DNA of 8,603 nt, taken from Caryophanales bacterium UBA7642 (GTDB lineage: Bacteria; Bacillota_I; Bacilli_A; RFN20; CAG-288). Where the stretch lies: positions 13,358-21,960 of the forward strand of contig DLIM01000008.1 in assembly GCA_002483745.1 (NCBI GenBank). The letters are read 5' to 3'. Shown here one piece after another: positions 6,464 to 8,603 of the stretch (position 1 is the stretch's first letter; every line of letters begins with the position of its first letter). A program made the position numbers and the translations under genes. The notes under the pieces were generated by a model. That model did not search any database, was not told the DNA's origin, and saw nothing but the letters and a program-made list of their open reading frames with translations.

Positions 6464-6815
6464 TTTTCTTACCTACGCTTTTTGTAGCAATGATATTAGA
6501 GCCAGTATTAAGAACATTCTTGATTAAGATGTCGCCAATATTGATTGGAGCCTTTAAAGAAAGCTTGTTGATTTCATCCATGCAGGCAAAGATAAGCTTC
6601 TTGCTAATAGGCTTATCAGTCTTAACGGAGACTCGATTGATTTCTCCACCAGAGATTTTAGCAGTGCTGGTTACGGTTCTTACGGGGTTAGTGACTTCAC
6701 TGATACCGTAATTCTTACCTCTGATACAGGTATTCCCGGTAACTGTCATTGTTTCCGTATCAACAACTAGATGGCAGCCTCGAGGACAGTTAATACAAAC
6801 CATTTCTTTTTTCAT
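6456..6815 (-). CDS. DUF1667 family protein, probable Fe-S partner of the flavoproteins
   Basis: A 119-residue protein with four N-terminal cysteines in C7-x2-C10-x3-C14-x15-C30 (MVCINCPRGCHL and GNTCIRG). The spacing and the CxRG ending recall the [4Fe-4S] site at the start of molybdopterin-dependent oxidoreductases, but the rest is too short and lacks any such domain. About 80 residues follow, rich in beta-type segments, including a block at 45-80 (TSTAKISGGEIN, VSVKTDKPISKKLIF). The architecture is that of the DUF1667 family, which has no established function. AGGAG sits 10 bases upstream within the end of the preceding gene, the gap to that gene is one base, and the 3' end overlaps glpK. 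Position suggests a third, electron-transferring subunit of the oxidoreductase encoded upstream. Cluster binding is inferred. Confidence 0.85.
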   Translation of the reverse strand: MKKEMVCINCPRGCHLVVDTETMTVTGNTCIRGKNYGISEVTNPVRTVTSTAKISGGEINRVSVKTDKPISKKLIFACMDEINKLSLKAPINIGDILIKNVLNTGSNIIATKSVGKKNG

Positions 6816-6816
6816 C

Positions 6817-8079
6817 TTACTTATTCTCCTTTAAAGAAAGAGTAATCTCACTAGCATCACTTAATTGTTCTTTCTTGATTCTGATCGACTGCATTTCGGA
6901 AGGGGCAATTTTAATCTTTGGAACAGAGAGGAAATCCTCTCCTTTCTTTGTCAGAACTAATTTGCAGTTTGAAGAAGGGGCTCTGACTCTAAAGAAGATA
7001 TCGACATAGTCATCCACTAAGTCTTTTCTAATGAACTGAGGGCAAACATAACCGATGCCATTTCCTGCAAGCATAGTCACTAAGGAAGACTCTTTCTGAC
7101 CATTCTTTAAGTAGTTAGCAGCATTCTTACCGGCTCTTTCTCCTTCCATAGAGACATTATCAACTAAATCATGGACCTGAAGGACATTGCCACAGGCAAA
7201 GATACCTTCGACATCAGTTTCTAAGTTATCGTAGACGACTGGTCCTTTAGTTCTTCTATCTAATTCAATACCGGCTTTCTTGGATAATTCATTTTCAGGA
7301 ATCAGACCAACAGACAATAAGAGAGTATCGCAGTCAAAAGTAATCTCGCTTCCAGGAATCGGTTTCTTCTTGTCATCGACTTTCATGATGACAACCTGTT
7401 TGACTCGCTTTCTTTCTTCATCAGCAATGATATCGGTGACGGTATAAGAAAGATAAAGAGGAATATCAAAATCATTAAGGCATTGAGCAATGTTTCGGTT
7501 TAAACCATTTGAATATGGACATAATTCTACATCAGCTAAGACTTTGGCTCCTTCAAGAGTCATACGTCTAGCCATAATAAGACCAATATCACCTGATCCT
7601 AGAATTACTATTCTTTTGCCTACCAAGTAGCCATCAATGTTGCAGTATTTCTGAGCAGCACCGGCAGTATAGATGCCAGCAACTCGATCTCCAGGAGTTG
7701 ATATAGCTCCTCTACTTCTTTCACGGCAGCCCATGGCTAAGATAATGGCTTTAGCTTTAATCTGCTCAAGTCCATTCTTAGAAGAGACAACCGTGATGAC
7801 CTTATCATTTGATAGATCAATTGCCATCGTATCAGACTTGACTTCAATATTAGTATTCTTAACTAGCTCTTCATACCTAGAGGCATATTCAGGACCAGTT
7901 AGTTCTTCGTTGAAACGATGAAGACCAAAACCGTTATGAATGCACTGATTGAGAATACCACCTAAATGGTTATCTCTTTCGATGATGAGAATATCTTTGA
8001 CACCTTCTTTATAGGCTCCGTATCCAGCAGCTAAGCCAGCCGGACCCCCGCCAATGATAACAAGTTCTCTGTTTTCCAT
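6817..8079 (-). CDS. FAD/NAD(P)-dependent oxidoreductase, GlpB-position subunit
   Basis: A 420-residue flavoprotein of the pyridine-nucleotide-disulfide oxidoreductase fold. The first Rossmann motif, IIGGGPAGLAAG (8-19), binds FAD. A conserved block G40-GILNQCIHNGFGLHRF (40-56) follows, then a second dinucleotide motif GSGDIG (161-166) for NAD(P), and GIFACGNV (282-289), the FAD-contacting end motif. There is no CxxC redox pair, so it is not thioredoxin- or lipoamide-reductase-like. It resembles the alpha-type subunits of HcnB/PDH-alpha-like amine oxidoreductases, which pair with a DAO-fold catalytic subunit. AAAGGAAA lies about ten bases upstream, two bases separate it from the upstream stop, and one base from DUF1667, so it is one translation unit with both. 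It probably hands electrons from the GlpA-like subunit to NAD(P)+ or another carrier; the direction is inferred. Confidence 0.92.
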   Translation of the reverse strand: MENRELVIIGGGPAGLAAGYGAYKEGVKDILIIERDNHLGGILNQCIHNGFGLHRFNEELTGPEYASRYEELVKNTNIEVKSDTMAIDLSNDKVITVVSSKNGLEQIKAKAIILAMGCRERSRGAISTPGDRVAGIYTAGAAQKYCNIDGYLVGKRIVILGSGDIGLIMARRMTLEGAKVLADVELCPYSNGLNRNIAQCLNDFDIPLYLSYTVTDIIADEERKRVKQVVIMKVDDKKKPIPGSEITFDCDTLLLSVGLIPENELSKKAGIELDRRTKGPVVYDNLETDVEGIFACGNVLQVHDLVDNVSMEGERAGKNAANYLKNGQKESSLVTMLAGNGIGYVCPQFIRKDLVDDYVDIFFRVRAPSSNCKLVLTKKGEDFLSVPKIKIAPSEMQSIRIKKEQLSDASEITLSLKENK

Positions 8080-8081
8080 GG

Positions 8082-8603
8082 TTATTTATTTCCTTTCGTC
8101 TCAGAAACAACGACACTTGAGCCATCTCTATCCTGATAGACTTCATTGTATTTAAGATTGAGTTCATCCATCAAAAGCTGAAAGACCTTCGGTCCACAGA
8201 ATCCGCCTTGGCATCTACCCATACCAGCATTAGTTCTTTTCTTGACGCCATCAATTGTGGTAGCCGGAATTGGAGCATGGATAGCATTGATGATTTCGGC
8301 TTCTGTCACTGTTTCACAGCGACAGATAATCTGACCATAGAGAGGATCTTTCTTAATGGCTTCTTCTTTTTCTTTAAGAGTCATGTTATTAAAGAAGGTC
8401 TCTAGACGGTAATATTTAAAGTTCTTCTTTTCTTCTAAGTCTAAACCGGCTTTAGAAAGAATTCTTACGGCTTCTTTACCAAAGGCAGGCCCACAGGATA
8501 AGCCAGGTGATTTAATACCAGCAAAGTTAATAAAGTGTGGAACAATCTTTGATTCTTCAATTAAGAAGTCATCTCCATCCTTTAAAGTAGCTCTTATACC
8601 AGC
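8082..8603 (-). CDS. GlpA-like FAD-dependent oxidoreductase with BFD [2Fe-2S] domain (N-terminus outside window)
   Basis: The frame runs through the right edge without a stop, so only the C-terminal 173 residues are seen. The ATG at 8384 is an internal methionine, not a start. The visible start holds the end of a DAO-fold flavoprotein: DGDDFLIEES, then HFINFAGIKSPGLS, a substrate/FAD-closing motif typical of GlpA/LhgO-like oxidases. After it comes a BFD-like domain with C94-x-C96-x34-C131-x4-C136 (IICRCETVTEAEI and GRCQGGFCGP), the usual [2Fe-2S] ligand pattern, with an acidic/Ser-rich tail. Its association with glpK downstream suggests anaerobic glycerol-3-phosphate dehydrogenase activity (G3P to dihydroxyacetone phosphate), electrons going through the cluster to the next flavoprotein. 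Another 2-hydroxy acid or amine substrate is possible. Confidence 0.9.
   Translation of the reverse strand, partial: AGIRATLKDGDDFLIEESKIVPHFINFAGIKSPGLSCGPAFGKEAVRILSKAGLDLEEKKNFKYYRLETFFNNMTLKEKEEAIKKDPLYGQIICRCETVTEAEIINAIHAPIPATTIDGVKKRTNAGMGRCQGGFCGPKVFQLLMDELNLKYNEVYQDRDGSSVVVSETKGNK

Noticed and set aside
6817..8079. Thioredoxin reductase or glutathione reductase.
   Set aside because: Both dinucleotide motifs are present but the redox-active CxxC or CxxxxC pair is missing, and the gene sits in a GlpA-like/DUF1667/glpK unit.
8082..8384. A separate 100-residue BFD-ferredoxin gene starting at the ATG at 8384.
   Set aside because: The same frame continues upstream to the right edge with typical DAO-fold motifs (GIKSPGLS), so the ATG is an internal methionine of a larger protein.
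8208..8405. Short rightward open frame across the BFD-encoding region.
   Set aside because: It is antisense to the conserved cysteine motif of the GlpA-like gene and reads as a mirror of it.
1..8603. CRISPR arrays, tRNA or rRNA genes, insertion sequences or prophage genes.
   Set aside because: No spaced repeats, cloverleaf-like stretches, terminal inverted repeats or transposase/integrase motifs were seen on either strand.

Overview
The window is low-G+C bacterial DNA with tightly packed genes, purine-rich Shine-Dalgarno sites (AAAGGA, AGGAG) and the standard genetic code. All nine visible stop codons are TAA. Codon use, the ABC-2 exporter type and the anaerobic glycerol-phosphate module suggest an anaerobic Bacillota (Firmicutes) genome, perhaps an Erysipelotrichia-like gut lineage. 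That placement is inference; there is no marker gene here.

The left part (1-3304) reads rightward. It opens with the C-terminal end of a large multi-spanning membrane protein resembling YfhO / 6-pyruvoyl-tetrahydropterin-synthase-related membrane proteins. A strong intrinsic terminator (984-1023) closes it. A compact four-gene operon follows (1074-3304): a SpoVT-AbrB regulator, an ABC ATPase, an ABC-2 permease and a GNAT acetyltransferase, all joined by overlaps. The leader carries three GTATGA repeats that could be the regulator's operator.

The right part (3317-8603) reads leftward and meets the first operon head-on, with 12 bases between the stop codons. In transcription order from the right edge it holds a truncated GlpA-like FAD oxidoreductase with a C-terminal BFD-type [2Fe-2S] domain, a GlpB-sized FAD/NAD(P) oxidoreductase, a small DUF1667 protein with four cysteines, and glycerol kinase GlpK. 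These four genes form one operon with gaps of 1-2 bases or short overlap. They probably act together: GlpK makes glycerol 3-phosphate, and the flavoprotein/Fe-S set oxidises it to dihydroxyacetone phosphate and passes the electrons to a pyridine nucleotide or another carrier.

After a 72-base gap comes a 514-residue extended SDR (NAD-dependent epimerase-like) with a TTG start. Its long C-terminal extension ends in a GGxCLS...C...GH...WCPxC zinc-binding (treble-clef/zinc-ribbon) motif. This fusion and the DUF1667 cysteine motif are the least explained items. No RNA genes, insertion sequences, CRISPR arrays or prophage genes were seen, and there is no gene-free stretch longer than about 100 bases.
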